Of a stretch of 64,000 nucleotides of DNA, positions 23,841 through 33,327 are shown one piece after another. The stretch comes from Ruminococcus sp. Phil11. Its GTDB lineage: Bacteria; Bacillota; Clostridia; Oscillospirales; Ruminococcaceae. The stretch lies in the NCBI GenBank assembly GCA_001940925.1, contig MSGZ01000009.1, positions 200,266-264,265 on the forward strand. The letters run 5' to 3'. Made by a program: the position numbers and the translations under genes. Within the stretch, counting starts at the first letter, position 1, and each line of letters opens with the position of its first letter. Under the pieces are notes generated by a model. That model ran no database searches. It saw only the letters and a program-made list of their open reading frames with translations, and was not told where the DNA came from.

Positions 23841-24473
23841 TTATTCCGTCAGAAGCAGCATTGTTTCGATGTCGGCATCCACGAGCGAACGGAAAACGTC
23901 ACCGTCGCTTATTTTGCCGACGATCGAGCCGTAATGGATCGGGACCGCGATTTCGGGTCTGATCGTATTGATAAGTTCAGCAGCCTCTTTGGCGTTCATG
24001 GTAAAGGTCCCGCCGATCGGCACAAATGCAATGTCACATCTGACAGCCGCTGCTTCCCTGACCGCGTCGGTATCGCCGGCAGCATAGATCCGCCGGCCTT
24101 CCGCGGTGATGACATAGCCAAGATTGCCGTTTGACTTCGGATGAAACGGCTTCATGAGATTATAGGATGCAACTGCTTCAACCGGGATATGCCGTACTTC
24201 CGCCGATTCGCCCGGCGCAAGCAGAACAGGATCGGTGAACCCGTGCTTTGCCAGTGCCTTTTTCATGCTTTTCGGCGCGACCAGCAGGGTGTCCGGCCTG
24301 CTGACCTTTCTGATATCCGCCGGAGAGAAATGGTCGTAGTGATCGTGCGTGATGAAGATGATATCCGCATCATGCGGTTCGCCTGCGATTTTGAACGGGT
24401 CAAACCGGATAACCGTATCTGCGGTCTGAATGCGGATGCTGCTTTGCGTGTTGACTGTGATTTCCGGCTTCAT
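23841..24473 (-). CDS. Metallo-beta-lactamase-fold hydrolase (UlaG-like)
   Basis: 210 residues. The metal site THDHYDHFSP (near 42) is the HxHxDH motif. Other ligands are probably the His/Ser segment KPFHPKSNGNLGY, the Asp in YAAGDTD (near 134) and the His in VPIHYG (near 180). The short length and order fit the UlaG-like cytosolic hydrolases, several of which open lactones or cleave phosphodiesters; the substrate here is not known. It is the last gene of a long minus-strand run that begins with the giant LRR protein, 43 bases after the smaller LRR gene, and a terminator follows. Confidence 0.85.
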   Translation of the reverse strand: MKPEITVNTQSSIRIQTADTVIRFDPFKIAGEPHDADIIFITHDHYDHFSPADIRKVSRPDTLLVAPKSMKKALAKHGFTDPVLLAPGESAEVRHIPVEAVASYNLMKPFHPKSNGNLGYVITAEGRRIYAAGDTDAVREAAAVRCDIAFVPIGGTFTMNAKEAAELINTIRPEIAVPIHYGSIVGKISDGDVFRSLVDADIETMLLLTE

Positions 24474-24516
24474 GTGAGAACCTGCCTTTCTGTTTGTCTG
24501 AAACAGCTGTATCCGG

Positions 24517-25875
24517 TTACAGCAGTCCCAGATCCCTCAGTCTGTCTTCTTCCATCATTCGGGTTACTTTTTCCGGGTCTTCCATATCCAGTCTCATATC
24601 CGCCTGCTGCTTTGTCAGCTGCGAAATCTCATATATCCGATAATTCCCGATCGGGGTGGGGTCATACACAGGATGCGCACCTTTCTGCTCCCGTTTTGGT
24701 TTCACTTCGCAGTATAAGTCACTTGTCGGCCACTGTGCACAGATGATGTAATATTTCTTTGCTGCTGCAAGGATCTGAATATATGCGTTTCTGTAGGATG
24801 CCCGGAATGCCCTCAGTGCTGCTTCGGAGGTATCGCGTTCCTCAATGATATCGGGGGAGAAGGCTTCTGCTGGAACGGACTCGTTGCTTCGGATGTAATC
24901 CATGATCCATTTGAGCGCCTTGTCCGGATCCGCGGCAAGCTCCGCCGCAGCATCATCCCACAGATATATCAGGCCGCCGTGCCGTTCTGCGGTGCGTCTG
25001 AAAACGCCGTTTTCGATGCGTTCACACGGAACATGATAATAAAAGCTGATATAACAACTCGGTCTGCTTGCTTTTGCAAACTTTACGATGAAAGCAGTCT
25101 TATGGTCGATCAGGACCGTGCCGCCGTTGGCACTGATCCAGCCTTCAATTCCGCGGCTGTCGAGGAACAGACTGCCGTCCGTTTCCTTTACCCAGCCGCT
25201 GAGCCCCAGAACCGGCTTGCTTTCGCCGGATATTTTCGTTCTGCCGGCTTTTTTCTGATAGGGTGTATTTTCAAAGGCTGTGGGGGAACAGAAGGATCCC
25301 TCCTGCACACGCGGCAGCAAAAATACGTTGCTCAACTCTGTGCAGCCGGCAAACGCTCTGTCACCGATTGTCCGGCAGTTTCCGCTGAACCAGATGCTGC
25401 GGAGCTTTTTGCAGTCGGCAAAGGCATGGTCGCCGATTACGCTCAGCCTTTCCGAAAAGCTGAGTTCGGTCAGTTCGTTCAGTCCGCAAAAGGCGTATTC
25501 CCCGATCTTTTTCAGCGTTCCGGAGAATTCAGCTTTCTGCAGACCGGAATCTTCAAATGCATGGCCGCCGATCTCCAGCAGATGATACGGCAGTTTGATC
25601 TCCTGCAGCCGCTTGCAGTATTCAAATGCGCGGCTGCCGATATAGGTCAGGCTTTTCGGCAGGGAAACCGCCGTCAGATTGTAGCAGCCTTTGAATGCTT
25701 TGCTGCAGATCTCCGTGACGCCTTCGGGAACCGTCACGCTGCGAAGATTTGCTTTGTTTTCAAATGCGCCGACGCCGATGCAGGTGATGCCTTCGGGGAT
25801 CTGTACCTCCGGTGCATTTCCGGTATAGGATACCAGCATTCCGTCACGGACTGTAAATGCTTCTGTATGCTCCAT
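24517..25875 (-). CDS. BspA-type leucine-rich-repeat protein with unknown C-terminal domain
   Basis: 452 residues, no signal peptide. Residues about 20-215 are LRR_5 (BspA/TpLRR) repeats of about 23 residues with the consensus IGxxAFxxCxxLxxVxLPxxL. The rest (about 220-452) has no recognised fold; it includes a tyrosine/tryptophan-rich strand and a charged C-terminal helix (MRLDMEDPEKVTRMMEE). LRRs of this kind mediate protein binding, and many are secreted, but this one appears cytosolic. It lies 54 bases after the DUF1848 gene and 43 before the MBL-fold gene, probably one operon with the larger LRR and HEAT proteins. Confidence 0.8.
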   Translation of the reverse strand: MEHTEAFTVRDGMLVSYTGNAPEVQIPEGITCIGVGAFENKANLRSVTVPEGVTEICSKAFKGCYNLTAVSLPKSLTYIGSRAFEYCKRLQEIKLPYHLLEIGGHAFEDSGLQKAEFSGTLKKIGEYAFCGLNELTELSFSERLSVIGDHAFADCKKLRSIWFSGNCRTIGDRAFAGCTELSNVFLLPRVQEGSFCSPTAFENTPYQKKAGRTKISGESKPVLGLSGWVKETDGSLFLDSRGIEGWISANGGTVLIDHKTAFIVKFAKASRPSCYISFYYHVPCERIENGVFRRTAERHGGLIYLWDDAAAELAADPDKALKWIMDYIRSNESVPAEAFSPDIIEERDTSEAALRAFRASYRNAYIQILAAAKKYYIICAQWPTSDLYCEVKPKREQKGAHPVYDPTPIGNYRIYEISQLTKQQADMRLDMEDPEKVTRMMEEDRLRDLGLL

Positions 25876-25929
25876 ATGTTTCTCTCCTTCCTGCTTTACA
25901 GATCGGTTCGCCTGCTCCGTCCGGCAGGA

Positions 25930-26856
25930 TCAGAACAATGTAAGCTGGCTGTCGATCCAGCTTTCCTGTTTTGCGGGATGAATGATCTCGCCTTCCCGCA
26001 GCTCCCCGACAAGGAGCGGCGAATCCGGATGATGCTGCTGCATATTCCGCCTGACATTCTCATGATTGTAGTTTGCATAGCAGTACCGGCAGAAATGCGC
26101 GCAGGTATCGTATGCGCCGATGTCCGTCCCGAGCACGCAGGCACATTCCGCGCGCTGGGATTTCCGTTTCGGAACGGTCAGGCGGCTGCCGATCGCGGCC
26201 TCAAAGGTCTGCTGCGTCATGCAGCCTGCGCAGTCCACGCCGTATGGCGAAAGCTCCGTTCCCTCGGCACAGGCCTTGACTGTAATGCCGTACCGTCGGC
26301 CGATCTCCGCAAAAGCCCTGCCGATCGTGATGCGCTGATGCGCGGTGACCTCCTGCGCCTCCGGAAAGCTGCGCCGGACTTTGTCGTACAGGTCAATGAA
26401 GCTGATGACGCAGACATTCGTATAGCCCGAAAGCGTGCTGCACATCTGTTCAAAATCGTGTATATGCCGTTCGGCGGGATAGTTCTGGTCAATAAAGATC
26501 GGATCGTAACGCCAGCCGGTGCACGCCGCTCCGACGGTCTCCGATAGTGTGATAAAATCCTGCATGACGGCTTCCTTCGGCGGCACATTCGGCTCAATAT
26601 CCCTGCCGTAGGGCGTGACCGTGACGAACCAATACTGATGAAACGGCTTCAGTTCACCGAGATGCTTCAGCATCGGACGGGGATTCTTGGTGCAGAAGCA
26701 AAGGCAGTCCACGACATCCGGATCCAGGTCATAGCGCGTGATCCAGTCCGGGCGGTAAGGATTCCGCACGAGCACAAAGCCTGCCCGGATCCGGTTCATG
26801 AACCATTCGGAATAAAATGCGGGGATATCCGTCCGCATTCCGGTGTTGATGATCAT
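25930..26856 (-). CDS. DUF1848 protein with C-terminal cysteine cluster
   Basis: 308 residues. The N-terminus MIINTGMRTDIPAFYSEWF is typical for DUF1848. The protein ends with a cysteine-rich segment (CACVLGTDIGAYDTC, then HFCRYCYANY near 270) that probably binds an iron-sulfur cluster, and further cysteines occur at LCFCTKNPRP and DCAGCM. Family function is not established; remote similarity to photolyase-like or radical enzymes has been suggested, which I cannot test here. The start codon overlaps the stop of a 29-codon ORF (ATGA), and the only ribosome site of its own is weak, so coupled translation is likely. Confidence 0.82.
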   Translation of the reverse strand: MIINTGMRTDIPAFYSEWFMNRIRAGFVLVRNPYRPDWITRYDLDPDVVDCLCFCTKNPRPMLKHLGELKPFHQYWFVTVTPYGRDIEPNVPPKEAVMQDFITLSETVGAACTGWRYDPIFIDQNYPAERHIHDFEQMCSTLSGYTNVCVISFIDLYDKVRRSFPEAQEVTAHQRITIGRAFAEIGRRYGITVKACAEGTELSPYGVDCAGCMTQQTFEAAIGSRLTVPKRKSQRAECACVLGTDIGAYDTCAHFCRYCYANYNHENVRRNMQQHHPDSPLLVGELREGEIIHPAKQESWIDSQLTLF

Positions 26857-26942
26857 AGCAGCACCGCCCCGGACGCATCAGGCAGGATGAATCCCTGCGG
26901 ATGACTGATGCACTGACAGAAGGATATGAAGTCCATTGCCAT
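26853..26942 (-). CDS. 29-residue mini-ORF coupled to the DUF1848 gene
   Basis: An ATG behind AGAGGGA opens 29 codons (MAMDFISFCQCISHP...) whose TGA overlaps the DUF1848 ATG by four bases. It begins 24 bases after the HEAT gene stop. It may serve only to load ribosomes onto the next gene, or may encode a true small protein; no homology recognised. Confidence 0.45.
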   Translation of the reverse strand: MAMDFISFCQCISHPQGFILPDASGAVLL

Positions 26943-26966
26943 TATGTTCCCTCTTTTTTGAGTGTG

Positions 26967-28538
26967 TTAATAACGGATTGACATATCGTAAATGATCTGA
27001 TTGTTGACCTGACTCGGGAGATAATTGCCGTCTCTGACATATGCAAGTGCGGCAATGATCTCCTTCTTCTGATCTTCCGTCACATACGCTTTTAGACCGA
27101 TATATTTCTGGATTATATAAAGGAAATTCTGGTAGTTTTTCAGGTCGTCCTTCAGTGCGCGGATCAGATGCGGCATGGCTGACCAGACGCCGTTTTTGGT
27201 GAGCAGCAGCGTCAGCCGGTACCGCTGTACACTGTCGGGATTGTCCCGGATGAGCGGCAGCAGCTCGTCGGTGTCAAAGCATTTCAGCGACCGCGCAAGA
27301 CGGTATGCGGTTTTGGCCGGCCTTTTATTGTCGCCCAGCATCTTGTTCAGGATGATCGTCTTGATATCCGGTGCGCCGAGCTTTGCCAGCGCATACATCG
27401 CTTGCGCGGGGTGCGTTTCCAGATACTGCCGGACAAGCGGAATATCCGCTTCGGTACCGTAATTTCCGAGCAGCGGCAGCGATTCCGGCAGATGCTCCCG
27501 CGCATAGGTAAGAAAATCAAATCCGCACGCTTTCAGTTTGTTTGCGGCGTAGTCCCGGATCCGGCGGGAAGGGGAGAGCAGCAGCTGTTCAAAGCCGTCC
27601 CGGATACCCTCCTGCGCGAATTTGTATTCATACGCAATGAGGCGCGCTTTTGCATAATGATCCTGCATGAACATTTCAAGCACATTTGCGGGGAGCGGCA
27701 CATCCGTCATCCGTATATAGATGCGCATCAGCAGACAGCGGAGCTCACCGGAATGCTCTCTCCGGTAGAAATGGAGGATGAGCCCGCGGTATTGCGGATC
27801 CGGATGCTGCGCGAACACCTTGTAGCACAGTCCGGATGCACGCTGCAGAACACGCTGCGGATCTTTCTCAAAGAAGCGGATCAGCATATGATCCAGCGCA
27901 TCTATGGAAAAGTCTGCGTTCCGGTGTGCCCGTTCGCTCTGCCGCGCAAGCTCTGCATAAGGCATCGCATCAATAAAGGGCGTTGCTGCGTCCGGTCTCT
28001 GCATCCGCTCTGCGATCACACTCCATGCTGCACGGCGAACCGCCGGCACCGGATCCGCGAGGCAGGGGTACGCAAATTCCAGCAGTCTCCACATATCCGT
28101 TTCCGGAAAATGCAGCAGACACTGTTCCCGGAGATAGCCGTTCGGATGTACGGAACCGCAGATCAGCAGTGCGCGGTAAAATCCGCTGTCTTTCCTGAGC
28201 GTTTCCCGCCAGTACTGAAAATCCGGTTTTCCGACCTCATAGGCAGCAAGCTTCATCATGTTCTGGACGCGCAGCAGTTTGTTTCGCTTCGCGTCTTTTT
28301 CGATGAACACGCTGAAGTTGAATGCCATTCGTTCGGCCTCTCCGGCGATATAGCGGAGCTGTTCCGGTGTCGGGTCATAAAACAGCGCGGAAAAGAGCGC
28401 GGGAAAGCAATAGCGGCGTATCAGGTCCTTGTCGATTCTGCGGATGGCCCCCCTGAAATACCAGTCGGTTTCTCCGGAAATCTCCTTTTGATAGCGTTCA
28501 ATCATGCACTGTACGCGTTCGTTTTTCTGTTCTGTCAT
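26967..28538 (-). CDS. HEAT-repeat-like helical protein
   Basis: 523 residues from the ATG behind AAAGGAGA; the longer reading to 28676 lies antisense to nothing and overlaps the previous gene's end, so it is rejected. The protein is almost wholly helical. Residues about 130-500 contain HEAT-like units such as LADPVPAVRRAAWSVIAERM, SPSRRIRDYAANKL and DIPLVRQYLETHPAQAMYALAKLGA. It probably forms a solenoid that binds proteins. No signal peptide or enzymatic motif. It begins one base after the stop of the giant LRR gene, whose end carries its ribosome site, so the two are co-translated and may act together. Confidence 0.75.
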   Translation of the reverse strand: MTEQKNERVQCMIERYQKEISGETDWYFRGAIRRIDKDLIRRYCFPALFSALFYDPTPEQLRYIAGEAERMAFNFSVFIEKDAKRNKLLRVQNMMKLAAYEVGKPDFQYWRETLRKDSGFYRALLICGSVHPNGYLREQCLLHFPETDMWRLLEFAYPCLADPVPAVRRAAWSVIAERMQRPDAATPFIDAMPYAELARQSERAHRNADFSIDALDHMLIRFFEKDPQRVLQRASGLCYKVFAQHPDPQYRGLILHFYRREHSGELRCLLMRIYIRMTDVPLPANVLEMFMQDHYAKARLIAYEYKFAQEGIRDGFEQLLLSPSRRIRDYAANKLKACGFDFLTYAREHLPESLPLLGNYGTEADIPLVRQYLETHPAQAMYALAKLGAPDIKTIILNKMLGDNKRPAKTAYRLARSLKCFDTDELLPLIRDNPDSVQRYRLTLLLTKNGVWSAMPHLIRALKDDLKNYQNFLYIIQKYIGLKAYVTEDQKKEIIAALAYVRDGNYLPSQVNNQIIYDMSIRY

Positions 28539-28539
28539 A

Positions 28540-31398
28540 TCAGTTCTCCTTTTCATTGGATGATACAGGCACAAAGCGGATATCGTTTTGTTTCGCGTAA
28601 TCCTCTGCAGCAGAACCGGGTTTCCCGCGCAGGACAAATCCCGCGATGCGATCCCGATGATAATAATTGCCTTCATAACCGATCGAATGCTTGATGATCG
28701 TTTTGACGCTTTCCGGAACAGTCATGGATTTCAGGCTTGAGCAGCCGAAGAATGCGCAATAAATGAATTCGGCGGTCTCCGGCAGCGTGATCTTCTGCAG
28801 ACTTTTGCAGTTCGAGAAGGAATTTGTGCTGATGTGCACGACACCCTCCGGGATATTGACTTTCCGCAGAGCAGTACAGTCACGGAATAACGATTGGGGG
28901 ATATTTCTGACGCTGTCCGGCAGTGTGATTTCCGTTAAGCTTTCGCAGTTCGAGAAAACGCCGTAATCCATCCAAGTCAGATTCCGGCCGAGCCGGACGT
29001 CCGTCAGTCTGCTGCACCGTGCGAAGCATAAGAATTTGAGCTCCGTAATGCTGTCGGGAACTGAAACCGACTGCAGTGCTGCACAGTAGTAAAAAGCACT
29101 TTTCCCGATCTCAGACAGTCCCTCCGGCAGAATGGCTGCTTTCAGACTGCTGCACTTTTCAAAACAGGATTCCCCGATCGTTTTCAGTTCTTTCGGGAAC
29201 GTAAATGCTTCGAGGCCGAAGCATTCGCGGAAGCAGCCGGTACCGAGTGTCTGAACGGTATCCGGGAGAGAAGCCTGATTCAATGCCATGCATTCGGCAA
29301 AGCATTCGTCACTGATCTCGGTCAGGCTGTCCGGCAGCGTGAACGAAATCAGGCGAGTGCATCCGAGAAACGCAGCTTTCCCGATCATCTGCAGATTGGA
29401 AGAAAACCGGATATGCTGCAGGTTTTCGCAGTTTTTGAAGGCTTCCTTTCCGATTGCCGTGACGCTGTCCGGCATCATGATTCCGGTCAGGGAACGGCAG
29501 GCGGAAAATGCGGAATCTGCAATGATGCGGATGCCGTCCGGGATCGTGATCTCACCTTCTGCCTGCGGCGACTGCATCAGCACATCGCCGACGATCACCA
29601 GTTTGCTGCTGCGCGGCGCATCCGCCCATTCTGTTCTGCGGAAGGTCGTCTCGTCTGTTTCGATATTATGTGCGGGGAGCATGATTTCTGTCAGCTTTGT
29701 GCAGTTATCAAATGCTTTGATCCCGATCGCGGTGACACTTTCCGGAATGCTGACGGTTTGCAGGTTTGTGCAGTTCTGAAATGCGGCGCGTCCGATTTCT
29801 TTCAGCTGCTCCGGCAGATGCAACTCCGTGAGATTATCGCAGCTGCAGCACATTTCCTCTGCAATGGATGTCAGATGATCCGGCAGCCGGAGCGCAGTCA
29901 GGGTGGTGCATCTGTTGAACGTAAGCTTTTCGATCGTTGTCACCGCGGCAGGCATCGTGATTTCTTTCAGGCTTTGACAGTGCTCAAATGCCTTTTGCCG
30001 GATGACCGTCACGCCCGCCGGAAGTGCAATCGTTTCGATCCCGCTGTTCCGGAATGCACAGGCACCGATTTCCGTAATGTCCGCGGGGAGCCTGATCTCT
30101 CTCAAAGCTTCGCAGTCCTCAAACGTAAAGGCCGGTATGGATGTGATGTGCTCCGGGAGTTCAATGAATTTCATGCTCCGGCAATTCAGGAATACACGTT
30201 CTTCTAAGCACTTGACAGAATCCGGAACACGGAATTCCGTCACAGCAATGCATCCGGCAAAGGCCGCTTTTTTGATCTCTGTGACATGCGGCGGAATGCG
30301 GAGCGTGCGGACACTTTCGCAGCAAACAAATGCGGCAGTCTGAATGACAGTTACGCCGGAGGGGATTTCGATCATCTGCAGACTGCTGCATTTTTGGAAC
30401 GCATACCGGCCGATCTCCGTGACGCAGGCCGGGATCGCTGCTTCTGACAGCAAAACGCAGCCGTCAAATGCAGAATCCCCGATTTTCGTGACATGGGGCG
30501 GAATCCGGACGGCTGTCAGCTTCCTGCAGCCGCACATGATCCCGGCGGGGATCGCGGTCAGCGATTCAGGAAACCGGATACGCATGAGCTCGCGGCAGCC
30601 GCGAAATAGGTCATTTCCAAGCTGTACGGCGGAATCCGGCAGCGATACTTCCTGCAGCATTCTGCAGTTTTGAAACGCATCATCGTCGATTTCGCACAGG
30701 CCGTCCGGCAGATGCAGCGCAAGCATTCTGCTGCAGTTCCGGAATGCGCCTTCGCAGATTTTTCTCACATTGCTTGGAATGCGCACACCTTGCAGCTTTT
30801 CGCAGTATTCAAAAGCCTGTTTTCCGATCCCGACGAGGGATTCCGGCAACGTGACCTGTTTCAGGGCTTTGCAGCCGAAAAAGGTTTTCGGCTGAACGGA
30901 TGTGATGCCCTCAGGGAGCGTGATCTCCTGCAGGGAACAGCATTCTTCAAATGCCGATCTCGCGATCATACGCATCTGCTTCGGGAGACGGATCGTCTCA
31001 AGCTGTTTGCATTTGCGGAAAGCACATTCGCCGATCTCCTGCACGCCGTCCGGTAATGCAGCGGTTCTGAGGGCGCATCTGAAAAATGCATTCGCGCCGA
31101 TGCGCTGTACGCTTCCGGGAATCGTGATGCTTTTCAGTGCGATGCATCTCGCAAAGGCGCGTTCCCCGATTTCCGTCACGCTCTCCGGGAGCCTGATCTC
31201 CTGCAGGCGGATGCAGGCTTCAAATGCGCCTGCGCCGATCCGAACGACGGTATCCGGAACGGTCACGCTGACAAGGTTTATGCATTCTGCAAAGGCGTCC
31301 GCTGCGATCTCCCGGATGCCGTAAGGGATCGCGATCTTTTCTGCGGCAGTCAGGCACTTTTTCAGTGCATAGTGTTCGATCGTAAACATTTCTTCCAT
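28540..31398 (-). CDS. Giant BspA-type leucine-rich-repeat protein
   Basis: 952 residues from the ATG behind GAGGAGGGG. Nearly the whole length is about 38 LRR_5 units of 23 residues (ITxIGxxAFxxCxxLxxIxLPxxV). They are interrupted near 590-640 by a short non-repeat stretch (AHNIETDETTFRRTEWAD) and end with a cap GSAAEDYAKQNDIRF typical of these proteins. No signal peptide, anchor or dockerin is present, so it is probably a cytosolic interaction scaffold, unlike many secreted BspA homologues. It heads an operon with the HEAT, DUF1848, LRR and MBL-fold genes, driven by a good promoter 62 bases upstream. Confidence 0.88.
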   Translation of the reverse strand: MEEMFTIEHYALKKCLTAAEKIAIPYGIREIAADAFAECINLVSVTVPDTVVRIGAGAFEACIRLQEIRLPESVTEIGERAFARCIALKSITIPGSVQRIGANAFFRCALRTAALPDGVQEIGECAFRKCKQLETIRLPKQMRMIARSAFEECCSLQEITLPEGITSVQPKTFFGCKALKQVTLPESLVGIGKQAFEYCEKLQGVRIPSNVRKICEGAFRNCSRMLALHLPDGLCEIDDDAFQNCRMLQEVSLPDSAVQLGNDLFRGCRELMRIRFPESLTAIPAGIMCGCRKLTAVRIPPHVTKIGDSAFDGCVLLSEAAIPACVTEIGRYAFQKCSSLQMIEIPSGVTVIQTAAFVCCESVRTLRIPPHVTEIKKAAFAGCIAVTEFRVPDSVKCLEERVFLNCRSMKFIELPEHITSIPAFTFEDCEALREIRLPADITEIGACAFRNSGIETIALPAGVTVIRQKAFEHCQSLKEITMPAAVTTIEKLTFNRCTTLTALRLPDHLTSIAEEMCCSCDNLTELHLPEQLKEIGRAAFQNCTNLQTVSIPESVTAIGIKAFDNCTKLTEIMLPAHNIETDETTFRRTEWADAPRSSKLVIVGDVLMQSPQAEGEITIPDGIRIIADSAFSACRSLTGIMMPDSVTAIGKEAFKNCENLQHIRFSSNLQMIGKAAFLGCTRLISFTLPDSLTEISDECFAECMALNQASLPDTVQTLGTGCFRECFGLEAFTFPKELKTIGESCFEKCSSLKAAILPEGLSEIGKSAFYYCAALQSVSVPDSITELKFLCFARCSRLTDVRLGRNLTWMDYGVFSNCESLTEITLPDSVRNIPQSLFRDCTALRKVNIPEGVVHISTNSFSNCKSLQKITLPETAEFIYCAFFGCSSLKSMTVPESVKTIIKHSIGYEGNYYHRDRIAGFVLRGKPGSAAEDYAKQNDIRFVPVSSNEKEN

Positions 31399-31459
31399 AG
31401 CTGCCCCTCCTCTGATGCTGATATCAATCATCATTCTGACAATGAAGATATTTGTATAA

Positions 31460-31488
31460 AGTATAGCATATTTTGATGTGAAAATCAA
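31460..31488 (-). promoter_or_regulatory. Promoter of the LRR-HEAT-DUF1848 operon
   Basis: TTGATT, 17 bases ending in TGC, TATACT on the minus strand, upstream of the giant LRR gene. Confidence 0.7.
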
Positions 31489-31591
31489 GATTGTGCAGGC
31501 TTTTGCATCCGAAAGTGCCGCAATACCGTCACGCACCCATTGAAATATACGCCATTTTGTGATATAAAGCTATACAGAGAGCTTTTCAGCA

Positions 31592-32665
31592 ATGCTGAAT
31601 GCAATGGAACAGGAATACTGCCTGAACAGCTGGAAGAAACCGGATTATGATGCGCTCCGCCGGGACTGTCTGCCGCAGCTTGCGGAAGCGGAGAATACCG
31701 GGGACCGGACCGCATACGCAAGGATTCTGACCGAAGCGGGCTGCCGTTTTTATGATTCGCATGTCGGAGCGGAATTGCCGTATCAAACAGAAAGCGATGT
31801 CTGTGATGTGCTCGCGGCGCGTGATTACGGCTTTTCCATGATCAGACTGGATGACGGCAGCGTGATCGCCGTACTGACGGAGCCGGACAGTGCACCCGGA
31901 CAAAGCGGGATCCATGACGGAACCGTGATTCTTTCGTGGGACGGCCGGGAGATCAACGAAGCAATTGCGCAGACAGAATGCATTTATCCCGGCTGCGCGT
32001 TCGCGGTCAAAAGCAATGAGGATGTCTACCGGCCGGCATTTCTTGCCGCAATGAGCGGAGACAGCGTTACGGTTACATTTCTTGACGACAGCGGGAAAGA
32101 GCAGACCGCTGTGCTTCCGGATCTCGGGTACGGATGCGGGCGTCTGGAAAGCTTTTGCAGTGCGCTGGTTTCCCTCTTTACGGATCAGAAAAAACTGTTA
32201 TCCTCGTTCGGATATGAAGACCGGAACGGGTATCATAATAAGATGGACGAGTATATTTTCCCGGACGGCAGATACAAGGCTCTCCCTGCGGTCGTTCTGG
32301 TGAATCAGAAATGCATGAGTGCAGGCGATGCGTTGGCGAAATATTTAGGTGCGTGTGAAAACGTCACGCTGATGGGATATACGGCAAGCTCCGGTGTCAA
32401 TCAGAACATCCGCGGTTATATCTATCTGCCGGACGGCATCTGTATGCGCTATCCGGTTAATCTGAGCCTTTCGGAGGAGGGTGTCCCGCTGATCGACACG
32501 GATGAGACCCGGGAAAACAGGATCCCGCTGGAAGCCGTGATCCCTATGACGTAGGAACGTGCCCTGCAGCTGTTTAACTACCGGAAGGTTCTGGATTTCA
32601 ATTTTGATGATACGGAACTGGAATACGCTGTCAGGTATCTGGAGCAGAACAGCATTCCGGAATGA
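31592..32665 (+). pseudogene. S41 peptidase remnant with an internal amber stop
   Basis: The first 320 codons read as an S41 (C-terminal-processing) peptidase: a helical N-domain, a PDZ-like part (GTVILSWDGREINEAI) and the catalytic region VLVNQKCMSAGDALAKYL with its nucleophile serine. An in-frame TAG at 32552 interrupts it. The same frame then continues for 36 more codons with clear family character (ERALQLFNYRKVLDF, then ELEYAVRYLEQN) to TGA at 32663-32665. The 5' end also looks truncated: coding-like sequence begins near 31568 with no signal peptide and no ribosome site before the ATG. The intact form would probably be a secreted protease. Confidence 0.7.
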
Positions 32666-32710
32666 GCAAGGATCAGCGTGCGAGAACAGTCGGTACCGTA
32701 TAAACATTAA

Positions 32711-32740
32711 GGCTCGCCGGGCAGTCCGGCGAGCCTTTTT
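32711..32740 (+). terminator. Terminator after the S41 remnant
   Basis: A perfect ten-pair stem (GGCTCGCCGG / CCGGCGAGCC), five-base loop, then TTTTT. Confidence 0.88.
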
Positions 32741-32831
32741 GTAATCATTCATTTGTCAGGTGACGCTTTTTTCTTGATGCGCTGACAATGTACAGGGAGA
32801 AGCCGGTCGGATATCTGTCGGAGATACCGGA

Positions 32832-33002
32832 TCATTGTTTTCCGGCGATCCTGTATTCGTTGCCGTCGCGGTAATAGGGGCAGTGCGCATGGGAATCCTG
32901 TATATAGCGTGCGTATTCATCCTCATCCAGATTCATTTCGCAGACGTAGCATTCCCAGTCCTCGTCATACGCATAGTATGCACAGGTATCACAGTCATTC
33001 AT
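32832..33002 (-). CDS. DUF6472-like small cysteine protein
   Basis: 56 residues, very acidic, with five cysteines (NDCDTCAYYAYDEDWECYVC, then DEYARY and HCPYYRDGNEY). The pattern matches the small DUF6472 family of clostridia. It probably binds a metal or cluster through the two Cys-x2-Cys pairs, which is inference. Its ATG overlaps the end of the small membrane-protein gene by eight bases, placing it third in an operon with the asparagine-synthetase-like gene. It was too short for a default length cutoff. Confidence 0.75.
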   Translation of the reverse strand: MNDCDTCAYYAYDEDWECYVCEMNLDEDEYARYIQDSHAHCPYYRDGNEYRIAGKQ

Positions 33003-33303
33003 GTTTCCTGCTCCGTTTCTTCAGAATCGCGGCTGCAATGCTGACCGCAGCCGTCACGCCCATACCGATCAGGCAGAGCATATTGCCCTTCCAGAGCCCG
33101 AGCAGTCCGCCGATGACAGGGGACAGCGCGACGATCGCCGTGATCTTGGCGATCAGCTTGGTCTGCTTTTTCCGGCCGGTTTTCCGCATGGTCTGCTCGA
33201 CCCGGTAGGGCAGGAGCTTATGGTTTCCGCCGGACAGCACAGCCGCATAGAGCAGCAGCGCGGCACCGAAAATCAGCATCAGAACCGAAAAGCCGTTATC
33301 CAT
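32995..33303 (-). CDS. Small membrane protein of unknown function
   Basis: 102 residues with three predicted membrane helices (about 6-24, 50-70 and 74-93), a basic stretch between the first two (RKTGRKKQTK) and a basic C-terminus. I do not recognise a family. It lies 24 bases after the asparagine-synthetase-like gene and overlaps the DUF6472 gene by eight bases, so the three are probably co-expressed. Confidence 0.6.
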   Translation of the reverse strand: MDNGFSVLMLIFGAALLLYAAVLSGGNHKLLPYRVEQTMRKTGRKKQTKLIAKITAIVALSPVIGGLLGLWKGNMLCLIGMGVTAAVSIAAAILKKRSRKHE

Positions 33304-33327
33304 GATACGCCCCTTTCACGATTTCCG

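Noticed and set aside
32552..32554. TAG in the S41 gene as pyrrolysine or programmed read-through
   Set aside because: No stimulatory structure or pyl genes are visible and the 5' end is also damaged, so decay is simpler.
32741..32831. TGTCAG...CTGACA inverted repeat
   Set aside because: Six-base arms about 30 bases apart with no T tail and no promoter; likely chance in a short intergenic gap.
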